In this document: piece after piece, positions 11,593 to 20,329 of the stretch
Numbering within the stretch: the first letter of the stretch is position 1
How the letters are laid out: the number at the start of each line of letters is the position of its first letter
From: Sulfitobacter sp. DSM 110093
Lineage (GTDB): Bacteria; Pseudomonadota; Alphaproteobacteria; Rhodobacterales; Rhodobacteraceae
Assembly (NCBI RefSeq): GCF_022788715.1
Contig: NZ_CP085167.1
Span: forward strand, 1 to 64,000
DNA length: 64,000 nt
Direction of reading: 5' to 3'
The notes under the pieces: model-generated
Database searches by the model: none
Told to the model about the DNA's origin: nothing
Seen by the model: only the letters and a program-made list of their open reading frames with translations
Position numbers and translations under genes: made by a program

Positions 11593-13290
11593 TTATTTCA
11601 CCAGATAAGGTTTCGGGGAAGGTTTGGCATCACCAGTCACAGCTTGGGCGACCGGAAAATCACCCATCAAATAGGGGTGCATGCCTTGGTTCTTGAGGTT
11701 TTGCAGGAACTGGCCGAAACCATTCAGGTCCACCATGCGCGGCGCCTCTGACAGGCGGCGCAGACGGGTGCGGCCAATCTCATCCAATATCCCCTGCAAA
11801 GGCTCCATCGGTGCTTCGATAAATTCAGCCATGGTCCAGATCCGCACCCGCGCCTTGGCATGGGGTGACCGCAGAATATCCATATGCGCACTCTCTGCCT
11901 GTTGCAGTTTTGCAGCAAGGCGGCGGATATCGGCAAAATCGAGGTTTGAGCGAAACAGCGGCACCGCCCAAGCGCCGGTTATGACCGAAATATGCGCGTT
12001 CGGGTCTTTGGCCACGCGCCAGTTGATGTCTTGGTTGTCCAATGGGCCGAACTGAAAACACTGACGCTCGCCGCGCGTGTTCCAAATCAGATTGGTTAGA
12101 AAGGCACTGCTATTATGGTCCCGCAAGACCGGATTATCCGACAGCGCCCCGTTCAGTGCCGTCTGCCCATCGGCAAAATGCGCCCGGTCAAGCGCAAAGA
12201 GATGCCCATGCACCCGCACGCCTGTTGCGCGGCCAAGCCAATATTCGAAATCCTCAAAAATCTCGGCAAAGCCCTGAAACACCGAATAGGGCGCGGCGGT
12301 GACACCATTCTCCCAATCCTCATTAGGAAAACGGCTTTGCATATAGAGCCCCGCCCGCCCACGGGTCCGCCGCTCTACCGCCTTGGCAAAGATGCGGTCG
12401 ATCTTGCCGGGGTTGGGCTCGGTCTTTTTCATCGCCCCTGCGGGGTCAGTCAGGAAGGCATCATAGAGCCTGTCCGCATGGGGCCAAATCTTGCGCGCGA
12501 CAAAACAATCTGAGCGGCGCAAAAGCTGGAGGTGATCGTCGTAAAAGATATGCGGCTTGCCCTGAAAATCGAACTTCGACAGGGTCAGCGACCGGCTTTC
12601 GATCTTGCTGGAATAGAGCCGCGTTAGGGTCTGGAAATAGCTCTCATCCGGGATCCAGACGTGGCGAAAGAACTTGTCGTAGGTCGGCCTGTCAGGGTCC
12701 TGCAGGATCGCCGACAGGGTGCGCCGGGTCAGGCACCACCATTGCGAGCCCATATGCGGCACGATCCCGCGCGGCATCCGGCGTTTGAGCCGCAGCAGGC
12801 GCTGCACCTCGACCGCGCGGTCAAACAAATAGCGATTGCGCCGCCAAGAGAAGGGGAAGCGTAGGGTAAACCGCTCCGCATCCAGCCCGCCCACGGTCCA
12901 GGGCACATCCGCCGTGGTGGCGCTTTCGATGAAATCGGTCTGCGGGCGGTCCTCAAGATAGTCGATCAATTCCTGCACCGGGCGCAGCGGCAGACAGGAC
13001 CCGGAGGCCAGATAGACATGGCGCACCCTGGGAAAGCGCGAGAGCATCAATTCCGCCGCCCCCTGCGAGGCAGCAACGATCCCCCAAGTGCCCCACTCGC
13101 AGCGTTTGCGGGGGCTGAAGCATAGGTCCTTCACGTCAGAGAGCGCCGCCACGAAAGCATCATGCGCGCGCCGGGGCACAGCCTTGTCGATGTGGATCAC
13201 CACCGGGCAGCCCGCAGCGGCCCAATGGCGCGCGACCTGCTCGGCTCGGTCAAAAGCGTTGTGCACTAACATGATGATCCCGACGCTCAT
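11593..13290 (-). CDS. Core-2/I-branching (GT14) glycosyltransferase with unassigned C-terminal half
   Basis: Residues about 1-270 match the GT14 family (beta-1,6-N-acetylglucosaminyltransferase and peptide O-xylosyltransferase type): the start GIIMLVHNAFDRAEQVARHW, VVIHIDKAVP, the W-x-x-x-A-x-Q segment in CEWGTWGIVAASQGAAELM, YLASGSCLPLRP, and GSQWWCLTRRTL followed by WIPDESYFQTL. The remaining 290 residues are not part of the classic GT14 fold and have no motif I can assign; I believe databases list it as a DUF found in Rhodobacteraceae (DUF5927/5928), unverified. The gene overlaps the upstream glycosyltransferase by four bases (ATGA) and runs into the sulfotransferase. Donor (UDP-GlcNAc or UDP-xylose) is unknown. 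Confidence 0.82.
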   Translation of the reverse strand: MSVGIIMLVHNAFDRAEQVARHWAAAGCPVVIHIDKAVPRRAHDAFVAALSDVKDLCFSPRKRCEWGTWGIVAASQGAAELMLSRFPRVRHVYLASGSCLPLRPVQELIDYLEDRPQTDFIESATTADVPWTVGGLDAERFTLRFPFSWRRNRYLFDRAVEVQRLLRLKRRMPRGIVPHMGSQWWCLTRRTLSAILQDPDRPTYDKFFRHVWIPDESYFQTLTRLYSSKIESRSLTLSKFDFQGKPHIFYDDHLQLLRRSDCFVARKIWPHADRLYDAFLTDPAGAMKKTEPNPGKIDRIFAKAVERRTRGRAGLYMQSRFPNEDWENGVTAAPYSVFQGFAEIFEDFEYWLGRATGVRVHGHLFALDRAHFADGQTALNGALSDNPVLRDHNSSAFLTNLIWNTRGERQCFQFGPLDNQDINWRVAKDPNAHISVITGAWAVPLFRSNLDFADIRRLAAKLQQAESAHMDILRSPHAKARVRIWTMAEFIEAPMEPLQGILDEIGRTRLRRLSEAPRMVDLNGFGQFLQNLKNQGMHPYLMGDFPVAQAVTGDAKPSPKPYLVK

Positions 13291-14297
13291 GCCCAGTTCC
13301 CTTTTGACATAAGGCCGAGGATCTCAAGCTGCCGCCAATTGATGTAGCGCTCTGACCACTTGCACCAAAGCTGCGGATCGTCCTTTAGCTGCGCGGCATA
13401 GGCTTTGTATTCCACCGAAGCCGCGTAATGCTCGCTGCGTTCCAACTCCTCCGCCGCTTTGGCACCGAAAGTGTCGAGGAACTTGGCATGAAGCAGCACG
13501 CCCGAGGCTTTCTCTCCGCCCCATTCGTCATAGACCTGATTAAGCCCGCGCGGCAGCAGCATATGGGTCGAGCTGACATAGGCATAGCGCCGATCCCATT
13601 TGACCAGCGGCACCTTGTTCAGCGCCGGGGCCTTTGCGGGCGCGTCGGGGAAGAACACCCGCGCCCGTGGCCCGCCCTGAATCCACAGGTTCCCAAACCG
13701 CCGATTGCGCGAAATGGTGTAATTGCCGCTGTCAAACCACGACGCAATCTCAATCGGGTTCTGCCCAGCTTGGTAAGGTTCTTCGTCAAGCCGCCCTTTA
13801 GGATACATATCCAGCAGCATCGCGGAAAAGCTTTTGATCGACGACGCATCAAGCCAATCGGTCAGCGCCCGCAGGGGCCGTGTGTCGCAAAAGGGATAGA
13901 CCAGAAACTCATCAGGATCGACCGTCAGCGCCCAGTGGCCATGGGCGTATTTCATCTGCAGCCAGTTCAGCCAATCGACCCCGAACCGTGAGCGCTTATA
14001 GCTGGCCTTGGCGCTCCAGACCGAAACATCAGGTTGCTCTGTAAGGTATTCCAGCGAGCCGTCCGTGCTGTCATTATCGACGAAAAAGAAATGCCCGACA
14101 CCCATATCGCGGTAGTATTTCAGGAAATAGGGTAGCCGAATGCGTTCGTTGCGCTGCGTGCAGAACACAAGGATATCGTCGCGTTTGATCTGAGCGGTAC
14201 GGTTCGCCACAGGGGTCAGCTCCCGCCGCTTGCGGAAAGCGCGGATGCGCCAGCGCTTGCGTTGCAGCCGCAACCGATATGACTGAATTAAGCCCAA
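13287..14297 (-). CDS. Glycosyltransferase, family 2 / GT92-like
   Basis: This 336-residue protein begins with a basic N-terminus, then a GT-A fold: DDILVFCTQRNERIRLPYF (about 41-59), VDNDSTDGSL with the first acidic cluster at 73-82, and VDPDEFLVYP with the DxD-like metal site D127-x-D129. It resembles the bacterial Glyco_tranf_2_4 group and eukaryotic GT92 enzymes. The start is a TTG (14297) with AAGGGG about six bases upstream; no ATG lies near the expected N-terminus. It overlaps the GT14 gene by four bases and lies 45 bases after the GT4 gene, inside the minus-strand glycan block. Acceptor and donor unknown. Confidence 0.8.
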   Translation of the reverse strand: MGLIQSYRLRLQRKRWRIRAFRKRRELTPVANRTAQIKRDDILVFCTQRNERIRLPYFLKYYRDMGVGHFFFVDNDSTDGSLEYLTEQPDVSVWSAKASYKRSRFGVDWLNWLQMKYAHGHWALTVDPDEFLVYPFCDTRPLRALTDWLDASSIKSFSAMLLDMYPKGRLDEEPYQAGQNPIEIASWFDSGNYTISRNRRFGNLWIQGGPRARVFFPDAPAKAPALNKVPLVKWDRRYAYVSSTHMLLPRGLNQVYDEWGGEKASGVLLHAKFLDTFGAKAAEELERSEHYAASVEYKAYAAQLKDDPQLWCKWSERYINWRQLEILGLMSKGNWA

Positions 14298-14342
14298 ACC
14301 GCCCCTTACCTTTTCGGACCTGACCGCTCTTTAGCTGCGCTA

Positions 14343-15539
14343 TCACGTCGACTTTAACACGGTCTTGAAGTGTTCGGCCCATGTTGGCGCGATAAAAGTC
14401 GTCGCAGGGCGCGGGTCTGGCGGAGATGTGGCCCATTCTTCGATTGTTCTAATCCATGAATAGGACTCCGTTAGGGCCGCGTAAACGGCTTTGTCACCCA
14501 AGACCTCGTGCAAGACCGGTAAATCGTTGCATAAAACACGCGTTCCTAGGTGTAGTGCTTCGACGGGAGGCAGGCCAAAGCCTTCGGCATGGCTGGGGAA
14601 AAGCATTCCCGCCGCCCCCTGCACCAAGGCCGCCATTGCACTGTCGCCAAGGCCAGATCGTTCTTGGACCGGGCCATCGGGTGGCAGTTGGTCGAGCCGA
14701 TCAAAGACCGCCGCGTTATTCCACCCCCGGCTGCCGCAGATCAACAATGGTGGTGCGCCAGGGCCCATGGTCTGCCACAGGTCAAGCAAGAACTCATGGT
14801 TCTTGCGTGGCTCTATCGTTCCGACGATTATGAAGTAGGGCCGTTTGGGCGGCAGGCCGATGGGCAATGCGCTTGCGTCTGGTGTTGGTGCGTCAAGCCC
14901 CAGATGGGCCACCACCGCGGGCGGCACCCGTCCCTGCATTTGCGCCTCACAGCGACGTTTCGTATCTTGAGAATTGTAGATTACCAGATCGGCATGCGCG
15001 CACACCCGGTCAATCTTGGCCCGAAAAGGCGCGACCGTGCCGGGGCGCTGGTATGCTGGATACTCCAGCGGGATCACATCGTGTATCAGAACCGAAATTC
15101 GCCCCCGCGCCTCTTTCACGGCGACCAAAACCCGGTCTGTCAGATTGCTGTGCCCCACATTTAGATAGGCAAAGCTCGGCGGCAAATAGCGCCCCAGCAT
15201 ACGTGGCAACCTAGCAGGCAAGCACCGCGCCAGCGCCAAGCGCCGCAAATCGCTTTCCGCCCGCATTAAAGCCACCTGCCGCCCCCGCGGCAGACGGGAC
15301 AACAAATCGGCCCGGCCCCAAGGCCGTCGGCCTGCTAGCCGATCATAGAAGGCTTGCAACCCGGCACGATCAATCAAGACATAGCCTAAAGCCGTGCGTG
15401 CCACGCCAAAGAGCGACGCGTCACCTGTCAGAAGATGTGAGAGATAGGCCAGTTCGACCCGATCAACCCCCGTGGCCGTCCGCCCGACCCGGCGCAAAGA
15501 TCGCGTCAGGTCGAGCAGCCGAACTGCGGGCTCAATCAT
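14343..15539 (-). CDS. Glycosyltransferase family 4
   Basis: This is a 398-residue GT-B glycosyltransferase of the retaining GT4 family. The C-terminal half shows YFIIVGTIEPRKNHEFLLDL (the usual start of the nucleotide-sugar domain) and the E-x7-E motif in AEGFGLPPVEAL (E319 and E327) that contacts the donor. The N-terminal half has LLDLTRSLRR and a VLIHDVIPLEYP segment common in mannosyl or rhamnosyl transferases of this type. It lies 20 bases downstream of galU in the same direction. Likely adds one sugar to a surface polysaccharide; the sugar cannot be stated. Confidence 0.85.
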   Translation of the reverse strand: MIEPAVRLLDLTRSLRRVGRTATGVDRVELAYLSHLLTGDASLFGVARTALGYVLIDRAGLQAFYDRLAGRRPWGRADLLSRLPRGRQVALMRAESDLRRLALARCLPARLPRMLGRYLPPSFAYLNVGHSNLTDRVLVAVKEARGRISVLIHDVIPLEYPAYQRPGTVAPFRAKIDRVCAHADLVIYNSQDTKRRCEAQMQGRVPPAVVAHLGLDAPTPDASALPIGLPPKRPYFIIVGTIEPRKNHEFLLDLWQTMGPGAPPLLICGSRGWNNAAVFDRLDQLPPDGPVQERSGLGDSAMAALVQGAAGMLFPSHAEGFGLPPVEALHLGTRVLCNDLPVLHEVLGDKAVYAALTESYSWIRTIEEWATSPPDPRPATTFIAPTWAEHFKTVLKST

Positions 15540-15559
15540 TGGTATGCCACTGTAAGGGC

Positions 15560-16453
15560 TTACTGCGCTGCCCGGTCAACTTGGGCAATGCTTTGTAGGT
15601 AAGCAGACAGGTCATCCCGCAGTTCTTCGCGTGCAAGGCCAAAGGCCACCGTCGCCTGCAAGAAACCTGCCTTAGAGCCGCAATCAAACCGCTGGCCCCT
15701 AAAACGGAAACCGTAAACATCGCGCTCTTGTTCGATTTCCTGTGCGATCGCATCGGTCAGTTGGATTTCTCCGCCTGAACCAGACTTGAGCTTGTTGAGA
15801 TTCTTTAGAACCGTCGGCGCAAGGATATAGCGCCCGATCACAGCAAGGTTTGAAGGCGCTTTATCTGCGGCGGGCTTTTCCACCATGCCTTTGACTTTGA
15901 CCAGATCGCCCTGCTCTTCGCTTGTATCCAGAATACCGTATGAGGACGCCCGCGCGGGTTCGACCTCCATCGCGGCGACCATGCTGCCGCCGGTTTCTTC
16001 ATAGGCTTCGATCATCTGCTTCAAACAGGGCTTATCGGCGGCGATCACGTCATCCGGCAACATCACCGCAAAGGGTTCATTGCCGATCAAACGGCGCGCA
16101 CACCAGACGGCATGGCCAAGGCCAAGCGCCTTATGTTGGCGGATATAAGCAATCGCACCGCTGTCCATATTGGTGTCTTCTAGGGTCTTGAGAAGTTCGG
16201 TTTTACCCTTCTTGCGCAACTCTTGCTCAAGCTGCGGCGCGTGGTCAAAGTAATCCTCCAACGCTCCCTTGCCGCGCGAGGTTACAAAAATAAACTCTTT
16301 GATACCGGCAGCCCGCGCTTCATCGATTGCATATTGAACCAGCGGCCGATCAACGAGGGTCATGATCTCTTTAGGCACCGACTTGGTGGCGGGCAGAAAG
16401 CGTGTTCCCATTCCTGCTACGGGAAAGATCGCTTTTGTTACCTTCTTGCGCAT
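15560..16453 (-). CDS. galU: UTP-glucose-1-phosphate uridylyltransferase
   Basis: GalU makes UDP-glucose from UTP and glucose-1-phosphate, the precursor of many surface glycans. The 297 residues include the nucleotide-binding signature VAGMGTRFLPATKSVPKEIM near the N-terminus, FVTSRGKGALEDYFD, VMLPDDVI with the metal-binding Asp, and MVEKP. Length is typical. It sits among glycosyltransferases on the minus strand, which links its product to the pathway encoded here. A 63-base gap separates it from the upstream GT2 gene, and no strong promoter is evident in that gap. Confidence 0.95.
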   Translation of the reverse strand: MRKKVTKAIFPVAGMGTRFLPATKSVPKEIMTLVDRPLVQYAIDEARAAGIKEFIFVTSRGKGALEDYFDHAPQLEQELRKKGKTELLKTLEDTNMDSGAIAYIRQHKALGLGHAVWCARRLIGNEPFAVMLPDDVIAADKPCLKQMIEAYEETGGSMVAAMEVEPARASSYGILDTSEEQGDLVKVKGMVEKPAADKAPSNLAVIGRYILAPTVLKNLNKLKSGSGGEIQLTDAIAQEIEQERDVYGFRFRGQRFDCGSKAGFLQATVAFGLAREELRDDLSAYLQSIAQVDRAAQ

Positions 16454-16516
16454 TTTAATCCTTACAACTTATTCGAAATATACAGAACGCCACGGTCAAT
16501 TCTCACCTGCGCTTTT

Positions 16517-17794
16517 CTACCGACAATAATCATCGCTGAAACCGCGCTGTCTGGCAACTCGCCTGACTTCCTTTTTCAGCCGATCTTCCCGCCGAGTTAA
16601 GCGAAAAACCGCCTCATCCCGTGAAGATTTTCCATATATTCCACCAGTTTGCAGCCAGATAGCGTTGATCGGGTCAAAGGCAACGTGGTGATAAAGAGCT
16701 GTGGGTGACAGGTTGAATAGCGTGACGATTTCGCCAGATTCGGCGCGCTTTGCGGCTTTCGCTCGGTCCTTGGCCAGTTTTATAGGCCGCGTGAACATCG
16801 CCACGCTGCGACGCAGACAAGCGGGAAATGGGCGAAATGCGCTGTGGGCTTCGCGTGGCACGGCGCCGTTGCCGATCACGCGCTCAATTCCTTCGGCGTG
16901 GCCCCTATCTAGCCTATGCAGCAGCCGGGTAACATCGCGCGGTTCAAGCCCGCCGCTCACCAAATAGCGCAGCAACCGGCGGCGTTCAGCTGCGCGCAAA
17001 TGCGCCCATTGGGCAGCGCGATCCTGCTCAGGCAGATGTTTGCGGTGAAACACAGCCCAGCTGGCGCCGATATCATACAGATCGCGCGGCACACGGTTGG
17101 CACTGCGCATCTGATTAGCCGCAAACCCGTGGTGGACTTCTGCCAAAGGCACAATTGCCGTGGCATGCCCCGCCCGCGCGAGGCGCATGTTCAAATCGGT
17201 CTCATCCAAAAAATAGTGAAAGGCGGGGTCGAACCCACCGAGGTCGGCCAAGACATCGCGCCGAAAGGCCATATTGGTGCCTTCGGTTTTGATCGCCCGG
17301 CTGGGCGAAGGAAGCAGAACGCTGGGGGTTTCGGCGTCAACGTCCAAGTGTTCCGGCTCACCCAGCGCATTTAGCTGGCGCGCACGATACTGAAAGGAGA
17401 TCCCGTTGCGCCCCCGAACAAAGCCGGTCATGGCGGCTACGTCGGGCTGCGCCGCTGGGGCCATCAAGTGGCGCAGCCATTGTGGCTCTGGCACGGCATC
17501 ATCGTCGATAAAGGCGACAACCTCTCCCGCGGCCTGCGCGATCCCAAGGTTACGCGCGACAGAGATATTGGCTGTATCAAAGTCCACCAATTTCAATGCG
17601 TCGGTAAAGGGCAGATCACGCACCGCGGCGATCCCGGCAGGATCGGCTACAACGATAACTTCGAAAGGGGCATACTGAAGCTGCCCGACCCCCGCCAAAC
17701 AGCGCCGCAATGCTTCAGGCCGATTCCGGCTGACGATCACGATGCTGACCGGCACACCGTTTCCCAGCGCGCCATTGACGGGGGGGGCTGTCAT
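16517..17794 (-). CDS. Glycosyltransferase family 2
   Basis: This 425-residue protein opens with a standard GT2 domain: VSIVIVSRNRPEALRRCLAG (about 16-35), the metal-binding AFIDDDAVPEP with D97-D99, and FLDETDLNMRLARAG, the ED-type catalytic region. The C-terminal 150 residues are basic and may bind the membrane or acceptor. The start overlaps the kdsB stop by four bases (ATGA), so translation is coupled to kdsB. This supports a role in lipopolysaccharide or Kdo-containing polysaccharide assembly, which is inference. Confidence 0.87.
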   Translation of the reverse strand: MTAPPVNGALGNGVPVSIVIVSRNRPEALRRCLAGVGQLQYAPFEVIVVADPAGIAAVRDLPFTDALKLVDFDTANISVARNLGIAQAAGEVVAFIDDDAVPEPQWLRHLMAPAAQPDVAAMTGFVRGRNGISFQYRARQLNALGEPEHLDVDAETPSVLLPSPSRAIKTEGTNMAFRRDVLADLGGFDPAFHYFLDETDLNMRLARAGHATAIVPLAEVHHGFAANQMRSANRVPRDLYDIGASWAVFHRKHLPEQDRAAQWAHLRAAERRRLLRYLVSGGLEPRDVTRLLHRLDRGHAEGIERVIGNGAVPREAHSAFRPFPACLRRSVAMFTRPIKLAKDRAKAAKRAESGEIVTLFNLSPTALYHHVAFDPINAIWLQTGGIYGKSSRDEAVFRLTRREDRLKKEVRRVARQRGFSDDYCR

Positions 17795-18591
17795 TCCAAT
17801 CCCATTTTCGCCATCATGGCTTCGAGCTTTGGCACATCTTCGGGATTGTTCAGCTCCCAGAACTCGCGCCCTTTCGCTTCAACCTCGGCACAAAGCACCG
17901 AACGGCCATTTTCAAGGAAACGAAGCTGTTCCAGCCCTTCCAACTGCTCCAAGGGACCGACAGGCCAGCTTGGGTATTGCGCCAAGGCTTGAGGCCGGTA
18001 GGCATAGACACCGACATGGTGGAAAACCGGGGTCATCTCAGCCTCTGTATAGGGCTTTCCGGTATAGGGAACGACCTCTTTCGAGAAGTAGAGCGCCCGG
18101 TTGTCGGCACCAAAAACCGCCGTCGTGCCGCCGACCCGGCCAGCTTTACGGTCGCCCAGCAGACTGTTGAGCGTGGCACCATCGCAGCGCAAAACTGGGG
18201 TGGCGATCTCAGCCTCGGGCATGTCTTTCAGACCCTGTACCAGCCCCTCGACAAACCAATGCGGCGTCAGCGGTGCATCTCCTTGCAGGTTCACCACTAT
18301 ATCATAGCCCCCGCCTAGCGCGGCATGCGCCTCGGCGCAGCGCTCGGTGCCATTGGCGCAGGTTTCTGAGGTCATCACCACCGCAGCGCCAAAACCTTCG
18401 GCAGCTTCGCGGATGCGGTCGTCATCGGTGGCCACCACAACGCGGTCCACACCAGACACGGCGCAGGCCGCCCGCCAGCTTCGCTCAATTAGTGACTGCT
18501 TTTTGCCCGACGCACCGGTAAGTGCGACGAGCGGTTTGCCCGGATAGCGGGTCGAGGCATAGCGGGCAGGAATGACGATAAGGACAGACAT
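17791..18591 (-). CDS. kdsB: 3-deoxy-manno-octulosonate cytidylyltransferase
   Basis: KdsB activates Kdo as CMP-Kdo for the inner core of lipopolysaccharide or for capsules. The 266-residue protein shows IVIPARYASTRYPGKPL at the N-terminus, VVVATDDDRI, TSETCANGTERCAEA and NLQGDAPL, all family hallmarks. It overlaps the cysQ stop by one base and the GT2 start by four bases, so cysQ, kdsB and the glycosyltransferase are one transcription unit. Length is slightly above the 245-250 residues of E. coli KdsB, with the standard core intact. Confidence 0.93.
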   Translation of the reverse strand: MSVLIVIPARYASTRYPGKPLVALTGASGKKQSLIERSWRAACAVSGVDRVVVATDDDRIREAAEGFGAAVVMTSETCANGTERCAEAHAALGGGYDIVVNLQGDAPLTPHWFVEGLVQGLKDMPEAEIATPVLRCDGATLNSLLGDRKAGRVGGTTAVFGADNRALYFSKEVVPYTGKPYTEAEMTPVFHHVGVYAYRPQALAQYPSWPVGPLEQLEGLEQLRFLENGRSVLCAEVEAKGREFWELNNPEDVPKLEAMMAKMGLE

Positions 18592-19388
18592 CAGCCCGCC
18601 TTCAGATCAACGCCCGGCGCATGGGCGATAAAGAAGGGGTTGGCGAAATCTTCTTTGCCATAGGTCAGTGGCGTGAGATCATCAAAACGCACCACGGCGC
18701 CCCCGGCACCGTTCAGAACCGCATGGCCAGCGGCAGTGTCCCATTCCATCGTGCGGCCCAAGCGTGGGTAGAGATCGGCCTCTCCGGTCGCGACCAAACA
18801 GAACTTCAGCGACGAACCTGCCGAAGTCATATCACGCACACCGTATTTGCCGATGTAATCGTCGGTTGCCTGATCGCGGTGCGATTTAGAGGCGACAACC
18901 ATCAGGGCGGAATTGTCTGGATTAGAGACGGAAATTGCCTTGGTCTCACCCAACTGCTCCTTAGCGAAATCGCCTGTTTCTTCGACAGACTGACCGTCGG
19001 CTTGGGTGAAGAACATCCGCGACTTGGCAGGCGCATAGACGACACCGCGTGTGGGAACGCCCCCTTCGACCAATGCAATATTCACCGTGAAATCCCCCCG
19101 GCGGTGAACAAATTCTTTTGTTCCGTCCAGAGGGTCGACGATTAGAAACGTGTCGCCCTTGGCAGTATGGGTCACAGATTGCTCTTCTGTCACCAGCATC
19201 ATGTCGGGGAACGCACGGCGCAGTCCTTCCGAAATGATCGCATCGGCGGCTTCATCGGCGGCGGTGACGGGGCTGTCGTCAGACTTTGACTTCACCTCAA
19301 AATCATCCTGACCATAGATCTCCATGATCTTATCTCCGGCTTCCAATGCCAACCGCCGCATCTCTACGACCAATTTTTCGTAATCCAT
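18591..19388 (-). CDS. cysQ: 3'(2'),5'-bisphosphate nucleotidase CysQ
   Basis: CysQ hydrolyses PAP (3'-phosphoadenosine 5'-phosphate) to AMP, removing the by-product of PAPS-using enzymes. The 265 residues carry the inositol-monophosphatase-fold metal sites: DDSPVTAADEAAD, LVTEEQS, the signature DPLDGTKEFVHRRGDFT and the C-terminal EWDTAAGHAVL. The ATG has GGAGG upstream. It heads the minus-strand glycan block, whose last gene is a sulfotransferase that would produce PAP if it uses PAPS. That pairing is the best clue that the block makes a sulfated product; CysQ also serves ordinary sulfate assimilation. Confidence 0.93.
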   Translation of the reverse strand: MDYEKLVVEMRRLALEAGDKIMEIYGQDDFEVKSKSDDSPVTAADEAADAIISEGLRRAFPDMMLVTEEQSVTHTAKGDTFLIVDPLDGTKEFVHRRGDFTVNIALVEGGVPTRGVVYAPAKSRMFFTQADGQSVEETGDFAKEQLGETKAISVSNPDNSALMVVASKSHRDQATDDYIGKYGVRDMTSAGSSLKFCLVATGEADLYPRLGRTMEWDTAAGHAVLNGAGGAVVRFDDLTPLTYGKEDFANPFFIAHAPGVDLKAG

Positions 19389-19414
19389 TTTGCCTCCGGC
19401 CCTGCGGGCTATCG

Positions 19415-19443
19415 TTGCTTCAATTAATCGTTTCCCTTATGCT
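19415..19443 (+). promoter_or_regulatory. Candidate promoter for the ABC-2 permease gene
   Basis: TTGCTT (19415-19420) and TATGCT (19438-19443) are spaced 17 bases apart in the 116-base divergent gap between cysQ and the permease gene. The start point would be near 19450, giving a leader of about 55 bases. It points away from the cysQ block. Confidence 0.5.
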
Positions 19444-19504
19444 GTGCAGCTAACGGAACAGCAAGAATTCCGTGCCACGTTAGGGCTTCGTCAAGGACGC
19501 GCGC

Positions 19505-20329
19505 ATGTTCCAATCCAACAGAAAACGGAAATCAGGCATCGGGTCTGCCCTCTCTATGGCAGAGCTGATTTACCATTCTGTCGTGCGCAATGTCCGCAAA
19601 CAGCATAACAATGCCCTCGTCGCGATTGTAATGAACATGCTGCAAACGGTGATGTTTGTAGTGGCCTTTTACGTGATGTTTTCGATCCTCGGGATGCGCG
19701 GATCGGCGGTCCGAGGCGATTTCCTTGTTTATCTGATGTCGGGAATCTTCCTTTACTTGACGCATGTAAAGGCACTGGGGGCCGTCGTTGGGTCTGAAGG
19801 GCCGGCCAGCCCGATGATGCAACACGCGCCGATGAATACGATTATTGCCATCGCATCGGCGGCGATGGGGGCGCTTTATATTCAAGTGCTGTCGCTCTTT
19901 GTAATCTTGTTCATCTACCATGTGGCCTTCACGCCGATAACCATTGATCAGCCGATCCCCGCCTTTGGCATGTTGCTGACGGCATGGTTTACTGGCTGCG
20001 CGCTTGGGCTGGTGATGCTGGCGATTAAACCGTGGTTTCCCTCTTTTGTGACGATCTTTTCAACCGTCTACCAGCGGGCCAATATGATCGCCTCAGGCAA
20101 GATGTTTCTGGCCAACTCCCTGCCCGGCTATATGCTGGCGATGTTTGACTGGAACCCACTATTCCACAGCATTGATCAAGCGCGCGGATTTGCCTTCATC
20201 AACTACAACCCGCGTTACAGCAATTGGGAGTATCCGCTTTGGGTGGGGCTTGTCTTGCTGATGATCGGGTTGATGGGCGAATTCTATACACGCCGCCATG
20301 CTTCGATCAGTTGGAACGCGCGGCGATGA
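19505..20329 (+). CDS. ABC-2 type permease, polysaccharide-export (KpsM/Wzm) like
   Basis: This 274-residue integral membrane protein has about six hydrophobic segments and the ABC-2 permease pattern of capsule or O-antigen exporters. An N-terminal cytoplasmic amphipathic stretch (AELIYHSVVRNVRKQHNNA) precedes the first segment, and WNPLFHSIDQARGFAF lies before the last. AAGGA lies seven bases before the ATG. The expected ATPase (KpsT/Wzt type) is not encoded next to it or anywhere in this window, so it must borrow one or do something else. It is divergent from the glycan block and overlaps the next gene by four bases. A role in exporting the block's product is possible. Confidence 0.75.
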   Translation: MFQSNRKRKSGIGSALSMAELIYHSVVRNVRKQHNNALVAIVMNMLQTVMFVVAFYVMFSILGMRGSAVRGDFLVYLMSGIFLYLTHVKALGAVVGSEGPASPMMQHAPMNTIIAIASAAMGALYIQVLSLFVILFIYHVAFTPITIDQPIPAFGMLLTAWFTGCALGLVMLAIKPWFPSFVTIFSTVYQRANMIASGKMFLANSLPGYMLAMFDWNPLFHSIDQARGFAFINYNPRYSNWEYPLWVGLVLLMIGLMGEFYTRRHASISWNARR

